64,000 bases of DNA from Bacteroidaceae bacterium. Lineage in GTDB: Bacteria; Bacteroidota; Bacteroidia; Bacteroidales; Bacteroidaceae. Location: contig JAGCFO010000026.1 in NCBI GenBank assembly GCA_017650105.1, positions 1 to 64,000 of the forward strand, in the 5' to 3' direction. Below, one piece after another: positions 34,191 through 43,686 of the stretch. Each line of letters starts with the position of its first letter. The stretch's first letter is position 1. The notes below the pieces were generated by a model. That model was not told the origin of the DNA and made no database searches. It was given only the letters and a program-made list of their open reading frames with translations. The position numbers and the translations under genes are program-made.

Positions 34191-35178
34191 GATGTTTTCG
34201 ATTTATAAGTTGTAGTAAAATCCAGGCAATGGCTCCGAACAGGAGAACGAACATGCTCTGGAAAGTGTGTACGATGAGTGCAAAAGATCCTGCATCGGCC
34301 TCACTGACGCCATACATGCACAGGAGGGTAATGACAACGAAATGCCAAGGGCCGGCTCCATTAGGAGTAGGCACGATGACAGCGACATTGATGGCTGCAA
34401 ATATGACGGCAGCGGCAACTGGTCCGAGGCTTGATGTGAATGGGAAACTATAGAAACAGATATAGAATTCGAGGTAGTAACAAAGCCAAATGAGGAGTGT
34501 GTAGAGAATGAATAGCCAAGGGCGACGGATTTTTTTTAGGGAGACAAAGCCCTCAACGAAATTATCAAAGGTTTTCTTCACTCCTGCTACAGAGCTGTTC
34601 TTGCTTCGCTTGAAAAGGTAGCGGATGAGAAATACTAAGGCTGTGATGACGACGATAACCACATAAAACCATGGGCTGTGGAGTAATGTCGAAAGGGTTC
34701 CGCTGCGAGTGCCTGTCTTATCGAAGAAAGAGACAAGTTTGTCGAACTGGCAGACGAGCATCACAAGGAAGATTAGCATTGCTAACAAGAAATCGACGAT
34801 GCGCTCGGCAACGAGAGTTCCCAATGACTTGCTGAATGGAATTCCGTCGTACTTTGTCAACACACCACAGCGGGAAATCTCCCCCACTCGGGGCACGAGA
34901 ATGTTGGAGGCATAGGCAACGTAAATGGAGAGCACGCTGTTGATTGTCCGAGGACGGTAATGTATTGACTCAAGGGTAAGTAGCCAGCGGATACCCCTCA
35001 GATAATGACTCAGAAGAATGAAGATAAGGGAAGCAAAAAGCCAAACCAAGTTGGTATTGCCTCGCAGCAACTCCCATGTGCCACGGAAATCGAAGTCGTG
35101 GTACATATAAATGAGGATTGCCGCTGCGATAAGCAGGGGAAAAAGCCACTTTGAAATTTTTTTGATTACTTTTTTCAA
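34180..35178 (-). CDS. Flippase-like / lysylphosphatidylglycerol-synthase TM-domain protein (UPF0104)
   Basis: This 332-residue inner-membrane protein has about eight hydrophobic segments, beginning KWLFPLLIAAAILIYMY. Family-like signatures follow: HYLRGIRW near residue 62, VPRVGEISRCG near 97 and PTPNGAGPWHF near 275. It corresponds to the membrane domain of LPG synthases without the lysyl-transferase part, so a lipid-flipping or lipid-handling role is possible but not shown. It is the first gene of an operon with pepD, driven by the TATATTTG element at 35222-35229. Confidence 0.85.
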   Translation of the reverse strand: MKKVIKKISKWLFPLLIAAAILIYMYHDFDFRGTWELLRGNTNLVWLFASLIFILLSHYLRGIRWLLTLESIHYRPRTINSVLSIYVAYASNILVPRVGEISRCGVLTKYDGIPFSKSLGTLVAERIVDFLLAMLIFLVMLVCQFDKLVSFFDKTGTRSGTLSTLLHSPWFYVVIVVITALVFLIRYLFKRSKNSSVAGVKKTFDNFVEGFVSLKKIRRPWLFILYTLLIWLCYYLEFYICFYSFPFTSSLGPVAAAVIFAAINVAVIVPTPNGAGPWHFVVITLLCMYGVSEADAGSFALIVHTFQSMFVLLFGAIAWILLQLINRKHHEN

Positions 35179-35209
35179 CGCTTTGTTTCCTTATTTCAAA
35201 AAAAAATCA

Positions 35210-35229
35210 TACTTTTGTGCGCAAATATA
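35210..35229. promoter_or_regulatory. Overlapping face-to-face -7 elements (ksgA rightward, flippase-like gene leftward)
   Basis: TACTTTTG at 35210-35217 points right and TATATTTG at 35229-35222 points left, separated by four bases. Each predicted start lies within or beyond the other element, so both promoters probably cannot fire at the same time (inference). Confidence 0.55.
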
Positions 35230-35323
35230 ATGATGTAAAACGAAACAAGCAACTTTTTGAAGCTTTTTCGCTTTTCTCAGTAAGAAACGATTAAAATGGA
35301 TGACGGTATAGGAAATCAACGGA

Positions 35324-36121
35324 ATGAAACCAGTAAGACCAAAGAAAGCACTGGGACAGCACTTCTTGAAGGACCTTTCCATTGCGAAAGCCATCGCAGA
35401 TACTGTCGACCAGTTTCCCGGGGTTCCCATTCTTGAGGTAGGGCCGGGGATGGGTGTGCTCACCCAGTTTTTTATTCCTAAAGACAGATTGTTGAAAGTG
35501 GTGGAGATTGACGACGAGTCGGTGCACTACTTACGTGAGCATTTCCCTGAGTTGGAAGAGCATATTGTGGAGGATGATTTTTTGAAAATGCATCTCGACA
35601 AGCTCTTTGACGGTGAGCAGTTTGTGCTTACCGGAAACTATCCTTATAATATCTCGAGTCAGATATTCTTCAAGATGCTGGAGAATCGCGACAGAATAGT
35701 GGGTTGCACAGGAATGATACAACGTGAGGTTGCCCAAAGACTTGCTGCTAGTCCTGGTAGTAAAACTTATGGAATACTGAGTGTGTTGGTTCAAGCTTGG
35801 TACGACGTTGAATACCTGTTTACGGTTGATGAGAAGGTGTTCAATCCTCCGCCAAAAGTGAAAAGTGCCGTTGTGAGTATGCGACGCAACGATGTCGAGA
35901 CGCTGGGATGTGACGAGGGGCTTTTCCGTCGGATAGTGAAGACGACTTTTAATCAACGGCGTAAGACCTTGCGAAACGGGATGAAATCAATCGTCGGAGC
36001 TGGATGTGAATTGCTGAAAGACGCGCTCTTCGACCTTCGTCCCGAACAGTTGTCGGTGGATCAGTTTGTGAAACTGACTAATGATGTAGAATCCTATTTA
36101 ACAACTGAGAATAATGGCTAA
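35324..36121 (+). CDS. ksgA: 16S rRNA dimethyladenosine transferase
   Basis: The 265-residue protein opens VRPKKALGQHFLKD, the KsgA/RsmA N-terminal signature. It has SAM motif I LEVGPGMGVLT near residue 38, VEIDDES near 60, and the catalytic motif NYPYNISSQI near 104. It dimethylates the two adjacent adenines in helix 45 of 16S rRNA late in small-subunit assembly. Length is normal. Its stop codon overlaps the mgtE start by eight bases, indicating coupled translation. Confidence 0.95.
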   Translation: MKPVRPKKALGQHFLKDLSIAKAIADTVDQFPGVPILEVGPGMGVLTQFFIPKDRLLKVVEIDDESVHYLREHFPELEEHIVEDDFLKMHLDKLFDGEQFVLTGNYPYNISSQIFFKMLENRDRIVGCTGMIQREVAQRLAASPGSKTYGILSVLVQAWYDVEYLFTVDEKVFNPPPKVKSAVVSMRRNDVETLGCDEGLFRRIVKTTFNQRRKTLRNGMKSIVGAGCELLKDALFDLRPEQLSVDQFVKLTNDVESYLTTENNG

Positions 36122-37487
36122 AGAACAGAATGTCATTGATGCGGAGCTGATCCGTGAAGTGGAGTCATTGATTGAGGCTCAGAATAGTGAGGAGCTGAAG
36201 ATGACGTTAGCTGAGATGCACCCTGCCGACATTGCAGAGCTTGCAGAGGAACTCTCAGCTGACGAGGCACGCTACATATATCGCTTGCTGGACAACGAGA
36301 CTGCCGCAGACGTGTTGGTGGAGATGGACGACGACGAGCGTAATGAATTGCTCGAAAACATTCCATCGGAAACCATTGCCCGAAAGTTCATCGACTCGAT
36401 GGACACCGACGATGCTGTTGACATCATCCGAGATATGGATGAGGAAAAGCAAGAGGAGGTCCTTTCGCACATTGAGGACATAGAACAGGCAGGAGATATC
36501 GTCGACCTTCTGAAATATGATGAGGACACTGCCGGAGGATTGATGGGAACTGAGATGGTGGTGGTAAACGAGAATTGGTCGATGCCCGAGTGCTTGCGGG
36601 AAATGCGCCTTCAGGCAGAAGATATGGATGACATCTACTACGTGTATGTGGTGGACGATGAAGAGCGCCTGCAGGGATTGTTCCCTCTGAAGAAGATGAT
36701 TACCAGTCCCAGCGTGTCGAAGGTAAAGCATGTGATGGATAAGGATATCATTTCTTGTCATGTCGACACCCCTGTTGATGAGGTTGTGCAGTTGATTGAA
36801 AAGTATAATCTGGTTGCGGTACCCGTTGTCGACAGCATAGGGCGCCTTGTGGGACAGATTACCGTCGATGATGTCATCGACGAGCTGCGTGAACAGACGG
36901 AGCACGACTATCAGCAGGCTGCAGGTCTTGCGCAGGATATCGAAACGGACGACTCTGTTTGGAAGCAGATGCGTGCTCGAGTTCCCTGGCTATTGCTGGG
37001 AATGGTAGGCGGAATTCTCGTGTCGGTTATCCTAGGCTTTTTCGACGATACGATTGCTAAATATCCCGCTTTGGCTATCTTCATCCCGCTGATTGGCGGT
37101 ATGGGAGGAAATGTGGGCACTCAGTCAAGCGCTATCGTTGTGCAGGGCTTGGCAAACAATTCGTTGGATAGTGGAAATCTGTTCAGACAACTGCTCAAGG
37201 AGTTGATGGTAGCGTTGATAAACGCTTGTGTCATCTCTCTGCTTGTTTTCATCTACAATTTCTTCTGTTATGGAGGGCAGTCTCCAGTGGCTTATTCGGT
37301 AAGTATTTCGCTGTTTGCCGTAATCATTTTTGCCTCCCTGTTTGGAACCTTCGTTCCTATGGTTCTCGATAAGTTGAAAATAGACCCTGCTATTGCCACA
37401 GGTCCTTTCGTCACTATCACCAACGACCTTGTCGGAATGCTTATCTATATGGGTATCACGGTTTTGATGTCTCAGGCGATGGGGTGA
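36114..37487 (+). CDS. mgtE: Magnesium transporter MgtE
   Basis: The 457-residue protein has the MgtE layout: an acidic helical N domain (about 1-130, with MHPADIAEL and DEDTAGGLMG), a pair of CBS domains (about 135-260), a connecting helix and five membrane segments from about 285. The pore signature GGMGGNVGTQ lies near 325. It imports Mg2+ through the inner membrane; the N and CBS domains sense cytoplasmic Mg2+ and close the pore when it is high. It is coupled to ksgA by an eight-base overlap. Confidence 0.94.
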   Translation: MAKEQNVIDAELIREVESLIEAQNSEELKMTLAEMHPADIAELAEELSADEARYIYRLLDNETAADVLVEMDDDERNELLENIPSETIARKFIDSMDTDDAVDIIRDMDEEKQEEVLSHIEDIEQAGDIVDLLKYDEDTAGGLMGTEMVVVNENWSMPECLREMRLQAEDMDDIYYVYVVDDEERLQGLFPLKKMITSPSVSKVKHVMDKDIISCHVDTPVDEVVQLIEKYNLVAVPVVDSIGRLVGQITVDDVIDELREQTEHDYQQAAGLAQDIETDDSVWKQMRARVPWLLLGMVGGILVSVILGFFDDTIAKYPALAIFIPLIGGMGGNVGTQSSAIVVQGLANNSLDSGNLFRQLLKELMVALINACVISLLVFIYNFFCYGGQSPVAYSVSISLFAVIIFASLFGTFVPMVLDKLKIDPAIATGPFVTITNDLVGMLIYMGITVLMSQAMG

Positions 37488-37689
37488 TGTGTCATTGAAG
37501 AAAGGAAGTAGTCACAAAAGATAAGAGCACTTTTCGGGAAGTAGCGCAATTTGTTCAATTCGTAATGAAAGTCTGAAGAAAAAGAAACAGAGACGCAAAT
37601 TTTTCCCGAAAAACTTCGTATATTGAAAAAAAAGACGTTTATTTGCGTGGTATTTTATCGATACCGAGCACATTTTATAGTAAATCCTT

Positions 37690-39804
37690 ATGGAAGAAGA
37701 GATTGTAAAAGGCGAAGAAATCATCGCTACCCCTGAAGAAGTGAAGTCCGCTGAGACTCCTGTCGAAGAAGTGAAAGTAGAAGAACCCGTTGTAGAGGCT
37801 CCTGCTGAAGAACCAGCAGAAGTTCCTGCCGAAGAGCCGCAAGAAGTCCCCGCTGCAGAGGAAGCAGCTGACTCTTCTGCCGCCGAACCTGCAGAGGAAG
37901 TAGCTGACTCTCCTGCTGCCGAACCTGTAGAGGAGGTAGTGGAGGAGCCGTCGGAAACTCCCAAAGTAGAGGAAGCTGTGGAGAAGGAAGCGCGCGAGGA
38001 GAAGAAAGAAGCGCGCGAGATGGAGAAGGAAAAAACTGCGGAGGAGAAGGAAGAGGAAACAACGGAGGCTCGTCCCACTACGTGTGCAGAAGTCGTTGCC
38101 AAGTTGAAGGAGTTGGAATCGCATGCAGCAGACGTTCCCCGTGAAGTGCTGGAGCAACTCAAGCAGACATTCTATCGTATCCACAGCGCATCCGTCGCTG
38201 AGGCACGCGAAGCCTTCGTTGCAGCCGGAAACGATGCTGACGCCTTTATAGTTGCCGATCAGTGCCCCGAGGAAGCAGCTCTGGAAGAGGAGTTCAAGCA
38301 GCAATTGAACACCATCAGGGAAGTGCGCGCCGAAGCACAGAAGGAGTTGGACCGTGTGCGTGAGGAGAATCTTCGTCGGAAGGAGGAGCTGCTTGCGCGT
38401 CTGAAGACAATGATTGACAACGCCGACATCGAGCAGGTTTCGTACGACGATTTTCAGGCTATACAGCAAGAGTGGCGCAGCATAAAGGATGTTCCACCCG
38501 AGAAGTCAACGGAATTGTGGAAGACATATCAGTCATATACGGAGAAGTTCTACGACATCCGTAAGCTGAATAATATGTTCCGCGACTATGATTTCAAGAA
38601 GAATCTTGAGATTAAAACTCGCCTTTGCGAAGAAGCCGAGCAGCTTGCCAACGACCCCGATGTGGTAGGAGCATTCCGCAGATTGCAGAAATTGCATCAG
38701 GAATACCGAGAGACGGGCCCTGTTGCAAAGGATTTGCGTGAGGAAACATGGAATCGTTTCAAGGCAGCCAGCACTGTCGTCAACCGTCGTCATCAGGAGC
38801 ATTTCGAGGCTATCAAGAAAGAGGAATCGGAGAATCTGGAGAGCAAGATTGCCATTTGCGAGATAATGGAAAGTATCGATTATGAAGCTCTTACCAGCTA
38901 CACCCTCTGGAATGAGAAGACAAAGGAGGTTCTTGCCCTGCAGGATAAGTGGAAAACGCTGGGCTTTGCTTCGCGTAAGCAGAATCAGAAAGTGTTTGAG
39001 CGCTTCCGCGCAGCTTGCGATACATTCTTCACGAAGAAAGGCGAATTCTACAAGACGGCAAAAGACAGCCTTGCTACTAATCTCGAGCGAAAGCTGGCTC
39101 TGTGTGAGCAGGCAGAGGCTCTGAAAGACAGCACCGACTGGAAAGCAACTGCCGACAAGATGGTTGCTCTTCAGAAGGAGTGGAAAACGATTGGCCCGGT
39201 ACCTAAAAAGCAGTCGGAGGTTATTTGGAAGCGCTTTGTGACAGCCTGCGACACATTCTTCGCTAATCGCGCAGATGCTACCAGCTCGCAACGTTCGGAG
39301 GAGAGGAAGAATCTTGCAACCAAGAAGTCTATCATCAAGAGCCTGCAGGAACTGAGCGACAGCCTTGAGGCAGAAGGTCAGGAGGCAATCGACGAATTGG
39401 GTGACAAACTGCGTTCATTGGTAGCAGACTGGAATGCTACCGGGCACGTTCCTTTCAAAGAGAAAGATAAGATTTTCAAACAGTATCGTGCACTTGTTGA
39501 CGATCTGTTTGACAAGCTTCATGTGAGTGAGTCTTCACGTCGAGTTTCCAATTTCCGCAAAAATATCCGCGAGATGGGCTCGAATGTAGATCGTGAGCGT
39601 GAGAAACTGATGCTGACGTACGAACGAGTGAAGAACGAGATTAAGACATACGAGAATAATCTTGGCTTCCTCACTTCGAGCAGCAAGAGCGGAAGCAATC
39701 TGATGGCAGAAATGCAGCGCAAGATGGAAAAACTGAAATCAGACGCCCAAGAGCTTCTGAATAAGATTAAAGCTCTTGACGAACCCGAAGAAGGCGAAAA
39801 GTAA
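37690..39804 (+). CDS. DUF349-repeat protein with acidic N-terminal region
   Basis: The 704-residue cytoplasmic protein begins with about 125 residues rich in Glu, Ala, Pro and Val (repeats such as PAEEPAEVPAEEP). Helical DUF349 repeats follow, each with a spaced W and a motif like WKTLGFASRKQNQKVFERF or WKTIGPVPKKQSEVIWKRF, near residues 240, 330, 420, 500 and 580. The end is a coiled coil. No signal peptide is present. The function of DUF349 proteins is not settled. The N-terminal stretch looks disordered and its length may vary through repeat slippage. A terminator follows. Confidence 0.88.
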   Translation: MEEEIVKGEEIIATPEEVKSAETPVEEVKVEEPVVEAPAEEPAEVPAEEPQEVPAAEEAADSSAAEPAEEVADSPAAEPVEEVVEEPSETPKVEEAVEKEAREEKKEAREMEKEKTAEEKEEETTEARPTTCAEVVAKLKELESHAADVPREVLEQLKQTFYRIHSASVAEAREAFVAAGNDADAFIVADQCPEEAALEEEFKQQLNTIREVRAEAQKELDRVREENLRRKEELLARLKTMIDNADIEQVSYDDFQAIQQEWRSIKDVPPEKSTELWKTYQSYTEKFYDIRKLNNMFRDYDFKKNLEIKTRLCEEAEQLANDPDVVGAFRRLQKLHQEYRETGPVAKDLREETWNRFKAASTVVNRRHQEHFEAIKKEESENLESKIAICEIMESIDYEALTSYTLWNEKTKEVLALQDKWKTLGFASRKQNQKVFERFRAACDTFFTKKGEFYKTAKDSLATNLERKLALCEQAEALKDSTDWKATADKMVALQKEWKTIGPVPKKQSEVIWKRFVTACDTFFANRADATSSQRSEERKNLATKKSIIKSLQELSDSLEAEGQEAIDELGDKLRSLVADWNATGHVPFKEKDKIFKQYRALVDDLFDKLHVSESSRRVSNFRKNIREMGSNVDREREKLMLTYERVKNEIKTYENNLGFLTSSSKSGSNLMAEMQRKMEKLKSDAQELLNKIKALDEPEEGEK

Positions 39805-39823
39805 CATCTTTGCGATAGCAGAT

Positions 39824-39860
39824 AAAAGGAGCACAGGAAAACCCTTGTGCTCCTTTTCTA
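39824..39860. terminator. Rho-independent terminator between convergent genes
   Basis: AAAAGGAGCACA at 39824-39835 pairs perfectly with TGTGCTCCTTTT at 39846-39857. The A-tract and T-tract on the two sides make it suitable for both directions. Confidence 0.8.
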
Positions 39861-39943
39861 TTATACCATTCTGTTACCTGAATATCAACGAAAGAACTCT
39901 GCTGATTTAGAAGGCAAATATATGCATGTCACAGAGAAATGTT

Positions 39944-42508
39944 TCACAGTCGGTTCTTTTCTTCGTTTCCCGCGCCCGTTCCCTTATACTTCGAAGGAGT
40001 TACATTGAAGCGGTATCGCATTGATAGCGTGACATTACGGGAATCATTATCTTCAACCTTTCTAAACATCATTCGATTGCTGTAAAGCGTAAAACGATTG
40101 ATGCCATCATAGAGAAGGTCATTGCCAGATAGTTTTACGTTAAAACGACGCTTAAAGAAATCTTTGCTAACGCTGAGTGAGAACATTTTGTTGGTGCAAT
40201 CAAACCAAACATTCTGCTGATAGCCGTGAGTGTGCATATTGAAGTCTGCTTGGAGAAGCCAATCGTGAGGCAGTAATACAATATTTCCAAGTTGAAGAAC
40301 GAGCATAGGATGGTTAAAACTTTTCTCTTCACCTAAGAATTCCGACTTGAACCAGGGCTTCATCAAAGTTAGGTTGTACTGAGGAGTCCATGTGGCTTGT
40401 CCTAACTTGATATCCTTCTGTGCCCCTATGGTGAGATTAAGCCAGTCGGCATGATCGTAATTCTTATATGTCACGAAGTTTACCTTCGAATCCTCTTTCA
40501 GACTTTCCGCTGTGTACAGAATAGGATTGACGCAATGAGTAAAGTTTGTAGCGAAGAAGAGCCACTTCCACATTACAGTTGCGTTCAGGTTGTTGTACTT
40601 GATAGGTTTAAGAAAAGGGTTTCCTGTTTGCAGATTTAGTCGGTTCTCATAGACGACATCACTGCTCAGCTGCCAATAGGAGGGTCGAGTGGTGCGTTTG
40701 GAATAACTTACAGAAAGACGGACGTCTTTTATTTCAGAAGAACAGGAAAAGGAGGGGAAAAAGTCGTTGTAAGTGCGGCACTGTTCTTCCTGTAAAACTC
40801 TCCCGACGTAGTATACAGATTTCACATGCTCGTAGCGCAAGCCTGCCGACAGGTGGCAGAGTCCCAGTTGCTGCCGTATTTCTATGAAAGGGGCAATGTT
40901 GCTCTCATGTTGCTCATTACTGCTGTTAGCTATATATCCCTCCTTGTTCTCGAAGTTGCTTTCCCAACGTGTATTGGTATATTCTTCACCCACTTCAATT
41001 TGTCCTTTCCACAACGGATAACTTGCGATAAACTTCTCTGCAACCAGATTGCTTCGAGTCAGGCTATTGGTATTTACATCACGGTTTTCGTGAGTGTCGC
41101 TCAATTCCTCCTGACGATTACGGCTTCGCTGTGTTTGAAAAATGTAGTCAGCATTGAAGTCAAAGTTCAAATTACCAGTTAATCCGCTATAATAAATGTT
41201 GACTTGATGCTTGGGTGATTCCGAATCACGAATACTGCTATTTAGAAGATGGTCAAAGTATGTTTCGTCTGCTTTCAGATCATCGTCCGATTGTGTGTGG
41301 GTTTTCACATAGTCGTTTATTTTCTGGTAGAAGCCCCCGAAAGAGTTGTTGTCGTTTTTCTGATAGTTAAAACCAAAACGTCCTTCAAAAAAAGGATTGG
41401 AAGCGATGCTTTTTTCTTTGTTGGTTATTACCCACAGCGTATCGGCAAAAACTGTCTGCTCAAATTCAGAGCGGCTCCAGTTGTTGTTATATGCCCCAAA
41501 GATGTTAGCAAAGAGTTCCAGCTTGTTTTTACGGAAGGTCATGTTGATACGCTCGTTATTTGCATAGCCGTGACTTTTGCGGCTCCACGAAGCCATCTCG
41601 ACGCCGAATCCTTCGCCAGGAGACCTTTTTGTATGAATGATGATGACAGCTTTGGCTGTGGCGTCGTAGCGGGCGCCAGGATTCTGAATGACTTCAATAC
41701 TCTTGATGTTGTCTGACGGTATGTTCTTCAGTTCAGATAAGTCAGTCAATTTGCGATTGTTGATATAGATAAGTGGAATACCCTTTCCGAGTATTTCGAA
41801 AGCATCACCCTTTTTTGCAATCATCGGCACTCTGGAGAGTAAATCTTCTGCTGTTCCAATTCTCTCCATTACAGTGCCTTCCACATTCATCACTAATGAA
41901 TTGCCTCTTAGCTGCACTTTGGGTCGTTCCCCCTCTATCGTTACTCCATCCAGAGTGTATTTCTCGGGCAGAAGACATATTGTCCCTATTTCTGGCTGTT
42001 CACAAAGTTTGTATACCGTTTTGTATCCAACGTATGATATGCGGGCAAGCACTGTGTCTTGCTCGGATGGGATAGCAAAGTAGCCGCTTTCGTTAGTGAC
42101 TCCTCCGCCTAACAAGGTAGAGTCTTTCGTTGAGAGAATGACGACATTCGCGTAGGCGATGGGCTCTCTTTTTTCGTCTACGACAACTCCCGTAAAATGG
42201 TTGTCGGTCTTATGGATACTCTCCACGAAGATTTCCGAGTCTTCTGGTTTAAAAGTCATTCGAATGGGGTAGAAACCTATCATCTGGCGAATTGCATCAG
42301 AAACCGACTCATGCTTGATGGAAGTAGTGATGCGAAAATCTTCCAGTTCGTTATAGATGAAACTGATGGTGTAGTCCTCTTGCTCCCGACTCAACTGAAG
42401 TAATGCTTCGCTGAGTGACACATTATCATAATTTCGGGTGATAAACTGGGCGAAAGCAAAGCTATGAGAAAAATGAAGAATAAAAAGAAGTAAACAAAGA
42501 CGTTTCAT
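39944..42508 (-). CDS. TonB-dependent-type outer-membrane receptor with N-terminal STN domain
   Basis: The 854-residue protein has a signal peptide ending AFAQFI and a secretin/TonB N-terminal signalling domain (about 22-95). A carboxypeptidase-regulatory-like beta domain follows (about 97-185), then a plug-like region (VMERIGTAEDLLSRVP onward) and a large beta-barrel of the Bacteroidetes OMP_b-brl type. The STN domain normally touches a FecR-like anti-sigma factor to report substrate binding, and exactly such a gene lies directly upstream, overlapping by four bases. The imported substrate is not readable; other family members take up glycans, iron complexes or peptides. Confidence 0.85.
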   Translation of the reverse strand: MKRLCLLLFILHFSHSFAFAQFITRNYDNVSLSEALLQLSREQEDYTISFIYNELEDFRITTSIKHESVSDAIRQMIGFYPIRMTFKPEDSEIFVESIHKTDNHFTGVVVDEKREPIAYANVVILSTKDSTLLGGGVTNESGYFAIPSEQDTVLARISYVGYKTVYKLCEQPEIGTICLLPEKYTLDGVTIEGERPKVQLRGNSLVMNVEGTVMERIGTAEDLLSRVPMIAKKGDAFEILGKGIPLIYINNRKLTDLSELKNIPSDNIKSIEVIQNPGARYDATAKAVIIIHTKRSPGEGFGVEMASWSRKSHGYANNERINMTFRKNKLELFANIFGAYNNNWSRSEFEQTVFADTLWVITNKEKSIASNPFFEGRFGFNYQKNDNNSFGGFYQKINDYVKTHTQSDDDLKADETYFDHLLNSSIRDSESPKHQVNIYYSGLTGNLNFDFNADYIFQTQRSRNRQEELSDTHENRDVNTNSLTRSNLVAEKFIASYPLWKGQIEVGEEYTNTRWESNFENKEGYIANSSNEQHESNIAPFIEIRQQLGLCHLSAGLRYEHVKSVYYVGRVLQEEQCRTYNDFFPSFSCSSEIKDVRLSVSYSKRTTRPSYWQLSSDVVYENRLNLQTGNPFLKPIKYNNLNATVMWKWLFFATNFTHCVNPILYTAESLKEDSKVNFVTYKNYDHADWLNLTIGAQKDIKLGQATWTPQYNLTLMKPWFKSEFLGEEKSFNHPMLVLQLGNIVLLPHDWLLQADFNMHTHGYQQNVWFDCTNKMFSLSVSKDFFKRRFNVKLSGNDLLYDGINRFTLYSNRMMFRKVEDNDSRNVTLSMRYRFNVTPSKYKGTGAGNEEKNRL

Positions 42509-43092
42509 CGTACTATCAGTTTATCAGGTTCCTGTGTTATGTTTAGTACCTCAAAATTGTTGAGACGTTCCACTACTCTGTCAATGCCCTCGTTGCGTTT
42601 CCAGATAAAGTGGAAACGGAGTAGACATTTTTCATCGTCTTGAAACTCTATGCCAACGTGATAAAAATCAGCTATCTCAATTAGCATAGAATCAAGCGGC
42701 ACGTTTTCAAAGATACGCAATTCCGCAGCAGTCGTATCCGGCTTTATGGTGTCTGCTGAGATAATCTGTTGCTTCTTTTTTGGATTATAAACATCTTGAT
42801 TCGTAGTTTTTGGTTCCCTTTTGTCTGATATCTGTTGAATAATATGAATAGCAGCCAAAGCGATGCTTGAAACTAAAAACATTCCGACAAACGTTGCGGC
42901 AACTTTCATCCAACGCCGTGAAGAGAGCATTGTGGTTTGCTTCTGTTTCTGTTCAAACTTGTTCCACTCCTTTTTCACATCAGGCATTTGGTCAAGTTCT
43001 TCCATCATAGCCTCAATCTGCCAATCGGAATACTTTTCCGGATGCTCCTGCATGTCAAGAAACATCTTAGTTTTCTCGTCTGGGTTTTGCAT
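42505..43092 (-). CDS. Short FecR/DUF4974-type anti-sigma factor
   Basis: The 195-residue protein has a cytoplasmic N-terminus of about 58 residues, one membrane segment near 60-84 (KVAATFVGMFLVSSIALAAI), a short linker and a C-terminal DUF4974 domain (LRIFENVPLDSMLIEIADFY onward). The usual central FecR domain is missing, so the periplasmic part is much shorter than in classical members of 300 residues or more. It should hold the adjacent sigma factor until the receptor STN domain signals. It lies five bases after the sigma gene and overlaps the receptor gene as ATGA. Confidence 0.8.
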   Translation of the reverse strand: MQNPDEKTKMFLDMQEHPEKYSDWQIEAMMEELDQMPDVKKEWNKFEQKQKQTTMLSSRRWMKVAATFVGMFLVSSIALAAIHIIQQISDKREPKTTNQDVYNPKKKQQIISADTIKPDTTAAELRIFENVPLDSMLIEIADFYHVGIEFQDDEKCLLRFHFIWKRNEGIDRVVERLNNFEVLNITQEPDKLIVR

Positions 43093-43097
43093 GGTCT

Positions 43098-43577
43098 TTA
43101 CTTGTTAAAATGGTTTTTGACAACGTTCAAGACGTGTGAAAGATGTTTCCAGACAGCAACTTTGCTGATACCCTCGGATGCGGCAATCTCCTCGTAGCTA
43201 TATCCCTCGATGAAACGAAGTTGGAAAAAGCGCTGTTCTTGTGTGGAAAGATGAGTGACGACAAACTCTGTGATGTCAGTCATTCTTTCGTCTTCGCTCT
43301 CGTCATCATCAGATAGTGCTGTCAGGCAATAGTCTTCCATTTGTTTTTGCACTTCCTTGTGCCGAATTCTTTTGAGACACCGATTGCAAACACTTGTCAG
43401 CAGATAGCGCTCTTCTGTTTCTGACAGCAGGACTATCTGCCCACGAAGCAGGCTCTCAAAGATATCGCTGATGACATCTTCGCACTCCAGTTCGTCGTAA
43501 AGGATAGTCCGGGCTACCCTATACATCTTGGCATAATGCTGCTTAAACAGTCGCTGGATTTCGGTCTTTTCCATCAC
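43098..43577 (-). CDS. ECF-family RNA polymerase sigma factor
   Basis: The 159-residue protein contains region 2 (QHYAKMYRVARTILYD, then ECEDVISDIFESLL) and region 4 (RFFQLRFIEGYSYEEIAASE with the helix ISKVAVWKHLSHVL) and nothing else, as in ECF sigma factors. It directs RNA polymerase to a small regulon in the cytoplasm. With the downstream anti-sigma and STN receptor it forms a cell-surface signalling module, transcribed in the order sigma, anti-sigma, receptor, and probably autoregulated. I could not find a clear -7 element upstream. Confidence 0.9.
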   Translation of the reverse strand: MMEKTEIQRLFKQHYAKMYRVARTILYDELECEDVISDIFESLLRGQIVLLSETEERYLLTSVCNRCLKRIRHKEVQKQMEDYCLTALSDDDESEDERMTDITEFVVTHLSTQEQRFFQLRFIEGYSYEEIAASEGISKVAVWKHLSHVLNVVKNHFNK

Positions 43578-43686
43578 GTCTTTTGTAGTATTACCCTTTA
43601 GACGTATCGAAAACTAACCTTCGGCGATGTTTTTTACTGTTTTTTTTGAAATTGGCTCGATGAAGAGCAGGAAAAGCCTTTCCCCC

